NCBI GenBank assembly: GCA_963795435.1 | Contig: CAWCHV010000007.1 | Coordinates: forward strand, 1,922,001-1,986,000 | Direction of reading: 5' to 3' | Source of the DNA: JAFKFI01 sp963795435 | Lineage (GTDB): Bacteria; Pseudomonadota; Alphaproteobacteria; Acetobacterales; Acetobacteraceae | DNA length: 64,000 nt | In this document: piece by piece, positions 32,905 through 41,685 of the stretch | How positions within the stretch are numbered: the stretch's first letter is position 1 | Layout of the letters: each line of letters starts with the position of its first letter | Notes under the pieces: model-generated | Seen by the model: the letters and a program-made list of their open reading frames with translations, nothing else | The model's database searches: none | Told to the model about the DNA's origin: nothing | Made by a program: the position numbers and the translations under genes

Positions 32905-33678
32905 ATGGCTTACGAACAGATCAAGGTCCGCACCGAGGGCCACATCGCGACCGTCGAGTTGCGGCGGGCGCCGAACAACCATGTCAACGTGCCGATGATC
33001 GCCGAGATCGGCGAGGCGCTCGAAGGCTTCGACCGCGACAAGGACATCCGCGCGATCGTGCTGTGCTCGGACGGCAAGCATTTCTCCGCCGGTGCGGACC
33101 TCGTCACGCGCGGCCCCGACGGGCGGGAGATCGGCGCGGGGCGGCGGCATCTCTACAAGGAGGCGATCCGCCTAGTGCGGACCGGCAAGCCGATCGTCGC
33201 CGCCGTGCAGGGTGCGGCGGTCGGCGCGGGGCTCGGCCTCGCGCTGGTCGCCGATTTCCGCGTCACGTGCGTGGAGGCGCGCTTCTCCGCCAACTTCACC
33301 CGCCTCGGCTTTCATCCCGGCTTCGGCCTGACCGCGACGTTGCCGCGTCTGCTCGGCACGTCGAAGGCGGCGCTGTTGATGTACACCGGTCGGCGCGTCC
33401 CGGGAGACGAGGCGGTGGCGATGGGGCTCGCGGATGTGCTGGTGCCGCTCGCCGATGTGCGGAAGGCGGCAACCGAGCTTGCGACCGAGATCGCGCAATC
33501 GGCGCCGCTCGCCATCGTCGCCACGCGCGAGACGTTGCGGCGGGGCCTCGCCGAGGCGTTCGGCGCCGCGACGGAGCGCGAGTTCGAGGAGCAGGACTGG
33601 CTGCGCAAGACCGCCGACTACCAGGAAGGCGTCAAGGCGATGTCCGAGCGGCGGCCGCCGAAATTCGTCGCCGACTGA
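32905..33678 (+). CDS. Enoyl-CoA hydratase/isomerase family protein
   Basis: A 257-residue crotonase-fold protein. The CoA-binding and oxyanion-hole segments are present (CSDGKHFSAGADLVTRG; AAVQGAAVGAGLGLALVADF). The two glutamates used by classical hydratases are not evident at their usual positions: the GxxxE helix start reads GAGLGLAL, and the PE segment reads NFTRLGFHPGFG. It may therefore catalyse another CoA-thioester reaction such as isomerisation or hydrolysis. The ATG at 32905 is preferred to an upstream in-frame start (32860) because GGGAGGAGC precedes it. It lies just right of the mobile module. Confidence 0.85.
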   Translation: MAYEQIKVRTEGHIATVELRRAPNNHVNVPMIAEIGEALEGFDRDKDIRAIVLCSDGKHFSAGADLVTRGPDGREIGAGRRHLYKEAIRLVRTGKPIVAAVQGAAVGAGLGLALVADFRVTCVEARFSANFTRLGFHPGFGLTATLPRLLGTSKAALLMYTGRRVPGDEAVAMGLADVLVPLADVRKAATELATEIAQSAPLAIVATRETLRRGLAEAFGAATEREFEEQDWLRKTADYQEGVKAMSERRPPKFVAD

Positions 33679-33757
33679 GCGCGACGGGCGTCCGCCTTGC
33701 GACCGCCATTCTTTTGCGCGACACCCCCCGGCGGTGCGGCCGGAAGGATGAGCGTCG

Positions 33758-34726
33758 GTGGAGTGGAACGGCTGCAAGGTGCTGGTGACCGGCGGGGCGG
33801 GGTTCCTCGGCTCCAATCTGTGTCACCGGCTGGCCTCGCAGGGCGCGCGAGTGACGGCGCTCGACGGCTTCCTGTTCGGCGGCGGCGCCAACCCGGCGAA
33901 CCTTGAGGGCGCCGAGGTCGAACTGGTGCGCGGCGACATTCGCGAGATCGACCTCCGGCCGCTTTGCGAGGGGGTGGCGGTGATCTTCAACCTCGCCGCC
34001 CAAACCAGCCATATGGGCGGCCAGCTCGATCCGCTGGCTGACATTGCGGTCAATGCCGTGGCGCAGGTGCGGCTGATCCAGGCGGCGCGCGAGGCGGCGC
34101 CCGAGGCCGTGGTGGTCCACGCCTCGACCCGCCAGTTCTATGGCCGCGCCCGGCGGCTGCCGGTGAGCGAGGACCATCCGGTCGCGCCGCCCGATGCCAA
34201 CGGCGTCTCCAAATTCGCCGGCGAGCAGTACTGGATGATCGAGCATCGCGTGCAGGGCCGGCCGGTGGTCTCGCTGAGGCTGACCAATTGCTACGGCCCC
34301 CGGCTGCGCATCCGTGACGCACGGCAGACCTTCCTCGGGATCTGGATCCGCTGCGTGCTGGAGGGGAAGCCGTTCGAGGTGTGGGGCGGCGCGCAATTGC
34401 GCGACCTGACCTATGTGGACGACGTCACCGCGGCGTTCATTGCGGCGGCGGAGAACCCCGCCTGCCACGGCCGCATCTTCAACATCGGCGGCGCCCCGCC
34501 GGCCTCGCTGCACGACATCGCCGAACTCGTGGTGCGGCTGTCCGGCGGCGCGCGGTACACTACTCGCGAGTTCCCCGCCGATCGCGCCCGCATCGACATC
34601 GGCAGCTACCACGCCGACGACAGCGCCTTCCGCGCGGCGACCGGTTGGCGGCCGGAGATCGGGCTGGAGGAGGGCATCGCCCGCTCGCTCGACTGGTTCC
34701 GGCCCCGGCTGGCGGCTTATCTTTGA
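33758..34726 (+). CDS. NAD-dependent epimerase/dehydratase (nucleotide-sugar type)
   Basis: A 322-residue extended SDR from GTG 33758. The NAD motif is VLVTGGAGFLGSNLCHRLAS, followed by VIFNLAAQTSHMGGQLDPLA. The Tyr/Lys pair is less standard: VHASTRQFYGRARRLPVSED precedes DANGVSKFAGEQYWMIEHRV, so the usual YxxxK appears as a modified segment. The C-terminal substrate-binding region has LRDLTYVDDVTAAFIAAAEN and IFNIGGAPPASLHDIAELVV. It probably acts on a nucleotide-activated sugar. Its stop overlaps the start of the aminotransferase gene, arguing for one pathway making an amino sugar. Confidence 0.87.
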   Translation: MEWNGCKVLVTGGAGFLGSNLCHRLASQGARVTALDGFLFGGGANPANLEGAEVELVRGDIREIDLRPLCEGVAVIFNLAAQTSHMGGQLDPLADIAVNAVAQVRLIQAAREAAPEAVVVHASTRQFYGRARRLPVSEDHPVAPPDANGVSKFAGEQYWMIEHRVQGRPVVSLRLTNCYGPRLRIRDARQTFLGIWIRCVLEGKPFEVWGGAQLRDLTYVDDVTAAFIAAAENPACHGRIFNIGGAPPASLHDIAELVVRLSGGARYTTREFPADRARIDIGSYHADDSAFRAATGWRPEIGLEEGIARSLDWFRPRLAAYL

Positions 34727-35853
34727 TGATCCCGGCAGCTGACCCAGGCGCCGGCTATCGCGCCCTCAGGCCAGAGATCGACGCAGCGGTCGCGCGTGCG
34801 TTGGAATCCGGCTGGTACATTCTCGGCGCCGAAGGAAAGGCCTTCGAGCAGGAGTTCGCCGCATGGGTGGGTGCGAGGCACGCGGTCGGCTGCGGCAACG
34901 GCACGGACGCGCTGGCGCTCGCGCTTCGCGGCCTCGGCATCGGCCCGGGCGCGGCGGTGGCGACGGTCTCGCACACCGCCGTCGCGACGGTCGCCGCGAT
35001 CGAGATGGCCGGAGCGGTGCCGGTGCTGATCGACATTGACCCGCTGCACTACACGATGGACCCGGCGGAGCTGTCCGATGTGCTGGCGCATCCGCCGGCC
35101 GGGCCGCCGATCCGCGCCGCGATCCCGGTGCATCTCTACGGCCAGGCGGCAGACATGGCGGCGATCCTTGCCAGTTGCGCGCGGCATGGCGTCGCGGTGA
35201 TCGAGGATTGCAGCCAGGCGCACGGCGCGGCCTTGGACGGGAAAAAACTCGGCACGCTGGGCGCCGTCGGCGCGTTCAGCCTGTATCCCACGAAGAATCT
35301 CGGCGCGCTCGGCGACGGCGGCGTGCTGGCGACCGACGATCCCGACCTCGCGTCCCGCATCGCGGCACTGCGCCAGTACGGCTGGCGGACGCACCATGTT
35401 TCGGATGCGGTCGGCGTGAACAGCCGGCTCGACGAGCTGCAGGCGGCGATTCTCCGGGTAAAGCTGCGGCATCTCGATGCCGGCAACGCGCGCCGGCAGG
35501 CAATCGCGGCCGAGTATGACGCCGCGTTGTCCGCCACGCCGCTCCGTCCGCCCGCACGGCGGAGCGGCGCGACCCACGTGTTCCATCAATACGTCGTCCG
35601 CGTACCGGACCGCGAGGCAGTGCAGGCCAGGCTACGGGCGGAGGGGATCGGCAGCGGCGTCCACTATCCGGTGCCGGTGCATCTTCAGCCGGCCTACAAG
35701 GATCGCGTGGCGCTGGGCCTTGCCGGATGCCGGGCCAGCGAGGTCGCCGCGCGCGAGGTGCTCAGCCTGCCGCTTTACCCGGAGTTGACCGATGAGCAGG
35801 TTGGCATGATCACCCGGACGATCAGCAGGCTTCGCCGCTTTCCGGCGGACTGA
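34726..35853 (+). CDS. DegT/DnrJ/EryC1/StrS family sugar aminotransferase
   Basis: A 375-residue PLP-dependent sugar aminotransferase. It has the family N-terminus ALESGWYILGAEGKAFEQEF, the substrate/cofactor region VGCGNGTDALALALRGLGIG, VIEDCSQAHGAALDGKKLGT (PLP-contacting Asp), and the Schiff-base lysine in FSLYPTKNLGALGDGGVLAT. The C-terminal GIGSGVHYPVPVHLQPAYKD is typical. It transaminates a keto-sugar nucleotide, plausibly the product of the epimerase it overlaps. No glycosyltransferases are adjacent, so the final glycan is unknown. Confidence 0.92.
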   Translation: MIPAADPGAGYRALRPEIDAAVARALESGWYILGAEGKAFEQEFAAWVGARHAVGCGNGTDALALALRGLGIGPGAAVATVSHTAVATVAAIEMAGAVPVLIDIDPLHYTMDPAELSDVLAHPPAGPPIRAAIPVHLYGQAADMAAILASCARHGVAVIEDCSQAHGAALDGKKLGTLGAVGAFSLYPTKNLGALGDGGVLATDDPDLASRIAALRQYGWRTHHVSDAVGVNSRLDELQAAILRVKLRHLDAGNARRQAIAAEYDAALSATPLRPPARRSGATHVFHQYVVRVPDREAVQARLRAEGIGSGVHYPVPVHLQPAYKDRVALGLAGCRASEVAAREVLSLPLYPELTDEQVGMITRTISRLRRFPAD

Positions 35854-35913
35854 TCGACGCAACCGATGTTCGCAGATGACGAGCAAGGGGGAACACCTTG
35901 CGCCATTGCCAAC

Positions 35914-37365
35914 TCAATCAAACCCCGGCGGCGGGACAAAACCCTGCCATTCGGCTTCCAGCATCTTCGCGACCGCGATCGTCATGCGGTCGCCATAGAG
36001 CGGGCCGACGATCTGCACGCCGATCGGCAGGCCGGACTTGGTGAAGCCGATCGGCGCGGCCGTCGCGGGGAGGTGGAAGCCGCAGGTCAGGCCGGGCCAG
36101 AACAGCAGGTCGTTGTAGGCGATCTCCCGCCCATTCACCGTGAGGCGGCGCTCCCACGTCGCGCCGTCCTGGCGGTGCGGCAGGGCGGGGGTGCCGATCA
36201 CCGGACAGAACAGCACGTCCCAGCTCTGAAAAAAGGCGCCCCAGGCGCGGCGGATCTGGTGGCGGCGCTCATTCTGGGCCAGCCATTCGCGGTGCGACAT
36301 GCCGGCGGCGCGGACGATGACCGCGTCGGCGCTCATGTCGTCGTCCGCCAGACGGGCGGCTTTGTCGCGCATCGAAGCCTCGGTTTCGTCGCTCATGCGG
36401 CCGCTCAGCGCGGCGTTGAGCAGGCGCAGATAGACGTGGAACGCCTCGACCGGATCGAACTCCGGGCGCGCGCTGGTGTTGAGCTTGGCCCCCTGCCGAC
36501 GCATGAAGGCGCCGAGCGCCTTGATCCGCGCGACGATCTCCGCGTCCGTCTCCTGGCCGCGCTCGTCGGCCCATAGCGCGACGCGCAGACCTTCGAGGCT
36601 CTGCGTGCGCGGCGCCGGCAGCGGCTGGGACAAGGCGGTCTCGGTCTCGTCGGGGCCGGCGAGCAGGCCGAGGCCGAGGGCGAGGTCGTCGGCCGAGCGG
36701 GCGAGCGGGCCGATGACGGAAATGTCGGTCATCGCCGCCGCGCCGAACAGCGAATGGCCGCGCGGCGGACAGAGACCCCAGGTCGGCTTGTGGCCGAACA
36801 CGCCGCAGAACGCCGCCGGCACGCGGATCGAGCCGCCGATGTCGCTGCCGATCTCGAACCCGGTCAACCCCGCCGCGAGCGCCGCCGCCGAGCCGCCCGA
36901 GGAGCCGCCCGGCGTGCGCTCGACGTTCCACGGATTGTTCGTGGTGCCGTACACGGGGTTATAGCTCTGCCAGTCGGCGAGCCCGACCGGCACATTGGTC
37001 TTGCCGAACACCACGGCGCCGGCCGCTTCCAGTCGGTCCACCGCCAGCGCGTTGCTCGCGGCGGCGTGGCCGCGCCGGTCCTCGTAGCCCCAGGTGGTCG
37101 GCAGGCCGGCGACGTCGTAGCTCTCCTTCGTCGTCACAGGCACGCCGAAGAGCGGGCCGGAGCCGCCCTCCTTGCCGCGCTTGCGGTCGAGCGTGCGGGC
37201 GACCTTGCGGGCGCGGTCGAAGTCGCGGACGACGATGGCGTTGAGGCGGGGATCGAGCCGCTCGACCCGCTCGATGAAGTGGTCGAGCAGCTCGACGCAG
37301 CCGATGCGGCCGCGGCGGACCAGCGCGGCCAAGCCCCGCGCGGGAAGGAAAGCGAGTTCGGCCAT
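35914..37365 (-). CDS. Amidase (amidase signature family)
   Basis: A 483-residue amidase-signature hydrolase. The catalytic Lys is in FGVPVTTKESYDVAG, the cis-Ser in RTPGGSSGGSAAALAAG, and the nucleophile Ser in EIGSDIGGSIRVPAAFCG. The C-terminus TKSGLPIGVQIVGPLYGDRM is conserved. It hydrolyses an amide whose identity is unknown. The ATG at 37365 (MAELAFLPARG) is 5 bases beyond the stop of the SDR gene on the same strand, so a thioesterase-SDR-amidase order read leftward forms an operon. Confidence 0.92.
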   Translation of the reverse strand: MAELAFLPARGLAALVRRGRIGCVELLDHFIERVERLDPRLNAIVVRDFDRARKVARTLDRKRGKEGGSGPLFGVPVTTKESYDVAGLPTTWGYEDRRGHAAASNALAVDRLEAAGAVVFGKTNVPVGLADWQSYNPVYGTTNNPWNVERTPGGSSGGSAAALAAGLTGFEIGSDIGGSIRVPAAFCGVFGHKPTWGLCPPRGHSLFGAAAMTDISVIGPLARSADDLALGLGLLAGPDETETALSQPLPAPRTQSLEGLRVALWADERGQETDAEIVARIKALGAFMRRQGAKLNTSARPEFDPVEAFHVYLRLLNAALSGRMSDETEASMRDKAARLADDDMSADAVIVRAAGMSHREWLAQNERRHQIRRAWGAFFQSWDVLFCPVIGTPALPHRQDGATWERRLTVNGREIAYNDLLFWPGLTCGFHLPATAAPIGFTKSGLPIGVQIVGPLYGDRMTIAVAKMLEAEWQGFVPPPGFD

Positions 37366-37370
37366 GCGCC

Positions 37371-38153
37371 TCAGCCCATCGACGCGTTGAAGGCGCCGCC
37401 GTCGAGCAGCAGGTTCTGCCCGACGATGAAGCCCGAAGAGGCGGCGCACAGGAAGGCGCAGGCCTCGCCGAATTCCTCCGGGTTGCCCACCCGCCCCGCC
37501 GGGCTGCCTTTCGCCCGCTCGGCGACGATCTCGTCCACGGCGCGATTGGACTGGCGCGCCGCCTCGATGGCGCCGGCGCGCAGCCGGTCGGTGAGGAACG
37601 GGCCGGGGAGCAGATTGTTGATCGTGACATTGTGCCGCGCCACCTGGCGAGCGATGCCGGCGACGAAGCCGGTGAGGCCGGCGCGCGCGCCGTTGCTCAT
37701 GCCGAGTTCGGGGATCGGCGACTTCACCGAGGCCGACGTGATGTTGACGATGCGGCCGAACCTTCTCTCCGTCATGCCGTCGACGACCGCCTTGATCATG
37801 AAGATCGGCGCCAGCATGTTGGCGTCGATCGCGCGGATCCAGTCGTCGCGCCCCCATTCGCGGAAGACGCCGCGCGGCGGCCCGCCGGCGTTGTTGACGA
37901 GGATGTCGGGGTTCGGACAGGCGGCGAGCGCGGCCTTGCGGCCCTCCTCGGTCGCGATGTCGCCCGGCACCGCCGCTACCTTGACGCCGGTGGCGCGCCG
38001 GATTTCCTCCGCCGTCGCCTCCAGCGTCTCCTTGGTGCGGGCGGTGATTACGAGATCGACGCCGTCTCGCGCCAGCGACATCGCGCAGGCCCGGCCCAGC
38101 CCCTTGCTCGCCGCGCAGACGATCGCCTTGCGACCGCGAATGCCCAGATCCAT
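37371..38153 (-). CDS. Short-chain dehydrogenase/reductase
   Basis: A 260-residue classical-like SDR. The cofactor motif is KAIVCAASKGLGRACAMSLA, and the NNAG motif is PDILVNNAGGPPRGVFREWG. The active-site Ser is in IVNITSASVKSPIPELGMSN. The YxxxK motif is replaced by a segment around NGARAGLTGFVAGIARQVAR that lacks the usual Tyr, a feature of the divergent SDR group similar to 3-oxoacyl-ACP reductase paralogues. The C-terminus is PEEFGEACAFLCAASSGFIV, then GQNLLLDGG. It lies in an operon with the amidase and thioesterase genes. Confidence 0.9.
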   Translation of the reverse strand: MDLGIRGRKAIVCAASKGLGRACAMSLARDGVDLVITARTKETLEATAEEIRRATGVKVAAVPGDIATEEGRKAALAACPNPDILVNNAGGPPRGVFREWGRDDWIRAIDANMLAPIFMIKAVVDGMTERRFGRIVNITSASVKSPIPELGMSNGARAGLTGFVAGIARQVARHNVTINNLLPGPFLTDRLRAGAIEAARQSNRAVDEIVAERAKGSPAGRVGNPEEFGEACAFLCAASSGFIVGQNLLLDGGAFNASMG

Positions 38154-38170
38154 CTCGGTTTCCTTCCTTG

Positions 38171-38605
38171 TCAGACGGCGATCTGTTGCAGTCTGTCGCG
38201 CATCGCGTCCGGGATCGGCCGCGGGCGCTGCGTCGCGGCGTCGACCAGGACGTGGATGAAGACCCCCTCGGCCGCCGCGATGTCCTCGTCCTCGCGGAAC
38301 ACCGCGATCTCGTAGCGGATCGAGCTGCCGCCGATCCGCGCCACCCGCAGGCCCACGGTGAGCCGGTCCGGAAAGGCCACCGAGCTGTGATAGCGGCACT
38401 GCACCTCGGCCACCACGCAGCGCAGCGGACCGTCCAGCAGGTCGATCCCGGCGTGGGTCATCTCGAAATACGTCACCGCCGTGTCGAAGAAGGAGAAATA
38501 GTTGACGTTGTTGACGTGGCGGAAGACGTCGTTGTCCATCCAGCGGGTGGTGAGAGCGTGAAAATGCCGGTAGTCGGCGCGCGTTCCGGGCGGGGTTCGG
38601 CTCAT
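38171..38605 (-). CDS. Acyl-CoA thioesterase (4HBT hotdog fold)
   Basis: A 144-residue hotdog-fold thioesterase. The active-site region TTRWMDNDVFRHVNNVNYFS carries the Asp and the HVNNVNY signature of 4-hydroxybenzoyl-CoA thioesterase-like enzymes. CRYHSSVAFPDRLTVGLRVA and IRYEIAVFREDEDIAAAEG follow. It hydrolyses an acyl-CoA to free acid and CoA. The ATG at 38605 (MSRTPPGTRADYRHFH) is chosen over 38647. It is first in the leftward thioesterase-SDR-amidase run. Confidence 0.9.
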   Translation of the reverse strand: MSRTPPGTRADYRHFHALTTRWMDNDVFRHVNNVNYFSFFDTAVTYFEMTHAGIDLLDGPLRCVVAEVQCRYHSSVAFPDRLTVGLRVARIGGSSIRYEIAVFREDEDIAAAEGVFIHVLVDAATQRPRPIPDAMRDRLQQIAV

Positions 38606-38725
38606 CGCTCTCGCTTGTGGGGCTCGATGGGGGATCTGCTCTGCCACCGACTACAGCGTGTTTGCCCCGTTTCGTCCACCGGTTAGCCACGGCCGCGATT
38701 GGACAGCGCACCGAGCACGCGTTAG

Positions 38726-39148
38726 ATGCCCGCGCTTTCCGGCCGGAGACCCATCTTGCCCCATCTGCCCCGCCCATCCCAGTCGATCATCCCGTCGATC
38801 ATCCTGCCGATCATCCTGGCCATCCCCCTCCTCGCCCTCGCGCCGACGCTCGCCGAGGCGCACGCCATCCTGGTGCAGAGCCAGCCGGCCGCCGACGGCA
38901 GCGTTGCCCCGGGGAAAGTGGCGATGGAGTTCCGCTTCAACAGCCGTATCGACCGGGAGCGCTCGCGCCTGACGCTCACCGCGCCCGACCGCAGCCAGTC
39001 GGTCCTGCCGATCGCCGCCAAGGGGCCGCCGGATATCCTGGATACCAGTGCGACACTGGCGCCCGGCGCCTACGTGGTGCGCTGGCAGGTGCTGGCGATC
39101 GACGGCCATATCACGCGCGGCGACGTGCCCTTCACCGTCGGGAAGTAG
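38726..39148 (+). CDS. copC: Copper resistance protein CopC
   Basis: A 140-residue periplasmic copper-binding protein. A long hydrophobic signal region (IIPSIILPIILAIPLLALAP) ends TLAEAHAIL, so the conserved copper-ligand His becomes the first or second mature residue after cleavage. The CopC beta-sandwich strands follow (SQPAADGSVAPGKVAMEFRF then LAPGAYVVRWQVLAIDGHIT), with the second copper His in DGH. It delivers copper to or buffers it for CopD. The copD GTG begins 3 bases after its stop. Confidence 0.9.
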   Translation: MPALSGRRPILPHLPRPSQSIIPSIILPIILAIPLLALAPTLAEAHAILVQSQPAADGSVAPGKVAMEFRFNSRIDRERSRLTLTAPDRSQSVLPIAAKGPPDILDTSATLAPGAYVVRWQVLAIDGHITRGDVPFTVGK

Positions 39149-39151
39149 CGC

Positions 39152-40804
39152 GTGGGCCTGCTGGTCGACCTGTTCGGCTATCTCAGCATCGTCCTGCACG
39201 GCCTGACCATCGTCGCGCAGTCGATGACCTTGGGCGGGGTGCTATTCCTCGCCCTGCTCGCGCGGCCCTTGCGGCGCCCGCTCGGGGCGCCCGGCGACGC
39301 GATCATGCGTGGCTGCGTGCGGATCACCGCGTGGAGCGCGCTGGGCCTCGTGTTGTGCGAGGCCGGCACGGTGGCGCTGCAGGCCGCGGTCCTGGTGGGC
39401 ACGGTCGATCTGCCGGTGCTCGACACGCTGGGCGCCAATTTCGCCGTCGCGGGCATGGTCAAGACGGCGATGGCGGCGCTGATCGGGCTCACGCTCGCCG
39501 CGCGCCGCGCGCGGGCGCCCATTTCGTTGCTGCTGATTTTCGGCGCCGTCGAACTGGCCGCCGCGACGCTGACCACGCATGCCGCCGCGCGGCTCGACGG
39601 TCGCGCGATCCTGCTAATCGTCGCGGGATTGCATCAGTTCGGCGCGGCGATCTGGGTCGGCGGCCTGCCCTGCTTCCTGCTGGCGCTCTCGCGGGTGAGC
39701 GACGGCGCGGGATGGCGGCTGGTCGGCGCGCGCTTCTCGCGCATGTCGATAACCGGCGTGGCGTGCATCCTCCTGAGCGGCGTCGTGATGAGCGTGTTCT
39801 ACGTCGGGAGCTGGGAGGGCTTCTACGGCACCGCCTATGGCGTGATGGTCGGCGCCAAGGTCGCCATGTTCCTGATGCTGCTGGGGCTCGGCGGGATGAA
39901 TTTCCTTCTCGTCGAGCGGCTGCGCGGCAATCCGGCTACGCCGGTCAACCGGCTCAGGCGGTTCGCCGAGGTGGAGGTGGGCATCGGCTTCACCATCTTC
40001 TTCGCCGCCGCCTCGCTCACCTCGGTGCCGCCGGCGGTGGACCTCACGCAGGACCGGGTGAGCTTCCACGAGATCGTCGAGCGCAACACGCCGGTGTGGC
40101 CGCGGCTTGCCTCGCCCGATCACGACGTGCTGGCGCTGCCCGCGCTGCAGGCGCGGCTCGACGCACAGGCGGAGAAATCGCACACGCGCGAGGCCGAGGC
40201 GTTCACCCCGGGTTCCGGCGAACTGCCGCCGCGCAACGCCGCCGACATCGCGTGGTCCGAGTACAACCACCATTGGGCGGGCATTTTCGTGCTCGCGATC
40301 GGCCTGCTCGCGCTGCTCAACCAGGCCGGACTGCGCTGGGCGCGACACTGGCCGCTGCTGTTCCTCGGGCTCGCCGGCTTCCTGTTCGTCCGCTCCGACC
40401 CCGAGAACTGGCCGCTCGGACATATCGGGCTGATCGAGAGCCTGCGGGATGTCGAGGTGTTGCAGCATCGGGTGTTCGTCGTGCTGCTGATCGCCTTCGC
40501 GCTGTTCGAGTGGCGGGTGCGCGTCAGTCCCCGGCCTCGCCCGATCGCGTCGCTGGTGTTCCCGCTGATCTGCGCCGGCGGCGGGGCGCTGCTGCTCACC
40601 CACAGCCACGCCATCGCCAATATCAAGGACGCGCTGTTGATCGAGCTGACGCACACGCCGCTGGCGCTGTGCGCCGTGCTCGCCGGCTGGTCGCGCTGGC
40701 TGGAGCTGCGGCTCGACCCGCCCGGCAACCGCGTCGCCGGCTGGGTCTGGCCGGTGTGCCTGCTGCTGATCGGGTTGTTGTTGTTGAACTATCGCGAGGC
40801 TTAA
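39152..40804 (+). CDS. copD: CopD family copper resistance membrane protein
   Basis: A 550-residue polytopic inner-membrane protein from GTG 39152. About 12 or more hydrophobic segments are apparent. The CopD-domain helix HGLTIVAQSMTLGGVLFLAL is followed by LHQFGAAIWVGGLPCFLLAL with a conserved His and Trp, and a soluble periplasmic loop (ERNTPVWPRLASPDHD and beyond) precedes WSEYNHHWAGIFVLAIGLLA. CopD proteins are implicated in copper uptake with CopC. The stop overlaps the convergent LLM oxidoreductase gene by 4 bases. Confidence 0.88.
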   Translation: MGLLVDLFGYLSIVLHGLTIVAQSMTLGGVLFLALLARPLRRPLGAPGDAIMRGCVRITAWSALGLVLCEAGTVALQAAVLVGTVDLPVLDTLGANFAVAGMVKTAMAALIGLTLAARRARAPISLLLIFGAVELAAATLTTHAAARLDGRAILLIVAGLHQFGAAIWVGGLPCFLLALSRVSDGAGWRLVGARFSRMSITGVACILLSGVVMSVFYVGSWEGFYGTAYGVMVGAKVAMFLMLLGLGGMNFLLVERLRGNPATPVNRLRRFAEVEVGIGFTIFFAAASLTSVPPAVDLTQDRVSFHEIVERNTPVWPRLASPDHDVLALPALQARLDAQAEKSHTREAEAFTPGSGELPPRNAADIAWSEYNHHWAGIFVLAIGLLALLNQAGLRWARHWPLLFLGLAGFLFVRSDPENWPLGHIGLIESLRDVEVLQHRVFVVLLIAFALFEWRVRVSPRPRPIASLVFPLICAGGGALLLTHSHAIANIKDALLIELTHTPLALCAVLAGWSRWLELRLDPPGNRVAGWVWPVCLLLIGLLLLNYREA

Positions 40805-41616
40805 GCGGCGAGCTTGCCGACCTGCTCGGCGGCGCGCAGCCAGGCATCGAGCTGGCGCTCCATCGGCTCGACCAACACGTGCTGCACGCCGGCTTCCTCG
40901 AGCTCGGCGAGCTTCTCGCGCATCGCCACCGCGTCGTTGTCGAAGCGGATGCGCATCGAGATCGTGTAGCCGGGCTCCGGCCGGTCGCGGCGCAGGCGGG
41001 CGACGATCGCGCGCAGCTCGCCGGGCGTCGAGCGGCTGCTGCCGTGCCAGCCGTCGAGCCGCGCCGCGCGGGCCAGCGCGGGCTCCGACGAGCCGCCGAT
41101 CCAGATCGGGATCGGCGCGGAGGGCGGCGGCTGCATCCGCATCTCGCGGATTTCGGCGGGAATGATTCGGGCATCGAAGCTGACGGGATCGTCGTGCCAG
41201 GCCGCGCGCATCATGGCGATGCCCTCGTCCATGCGCCGGCCCCGCTCGTGGAACGGCACGCCGAGCGCGGCGAACTCCTCCGGCATCCAGCCGACGCCGG
41301 CCCCCAGGACCAGGCGGCCGCGGGACAGGTTCTGCAATGTCGCCAGCTCCTTCGCCAGCGGCAGCGGATGGCGCATCGGCAGCACGAGCACGCTGGTGCC
41401 GAGCCGCACCCGGCTGGTGAAGGCCGCGGCCCAGGTCAGCGTCAGCACCGGATCGTAGAACGACGGCGACGGCGGATACGGCGCGTCATTGGGGATGATG
41501 ATGTGCTCGCTGACCCACACGTCCGCCAGGCCGAGCTGCTCCGCCTGCTCGGCCGCGCGGCGGATCGCATCCGGCCCCGCCTTGCGGCCGACCTGCGGCA
41601 GATGGACGCCGAACCG
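40801..41616 (-). CDS. LLM class F420-dependent-type oxidoreductase
   Basis: A 271-residue luciferase-like oxidoreductase opening MRFGVHLPQVGRKAGPDAIR. The family segments ADVWVSEHIIIPNDAPYPPS, RLGTSVLVLPMRHPLPLAKE and GRLVLGAGVGWMPEEFAALG are clear, with IPIWIGGSSEPALARAARLD near the middle. Annotation pipelines usually call this type F420-dependent, but whether FMN or F420 is used cannot be seen. The ATG at 41616 has GGGAGGATC just upstream. It converges on copD. Confidence 0.87.
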   Translation of the reverse strand, partial: RFGVHLPQVGRKAGPDAIRRAAEQAEQLGLADVWVSEHIIIPNDAPYPPSPSFYDPVLTLTWAAAFTSRVRLGTSVLVLPMRHPLPLAKELATLQNLSRGRLVLGAGVGWMPEEFAALGVPFHERGRRMDEGIAMMRAAWHDDPVSFDARIIPAEIREMRMQPPPSAPIPIWIGGSSEPALARAARLDGWHGSSRSTPGELRAIVARLRRDRPEPGYTISMRIRFDNDAVAMREKLAELEEAGVQHVLVEPMERQLDAWLRAAEQVGKLAA

Positions 41617-41685
41617 CATCGCCGATCCTCCCGGTTGTGCGGACAAAAGCCTAGCCCGCGACGACCGGTGCGGTCACGCGCCGCG

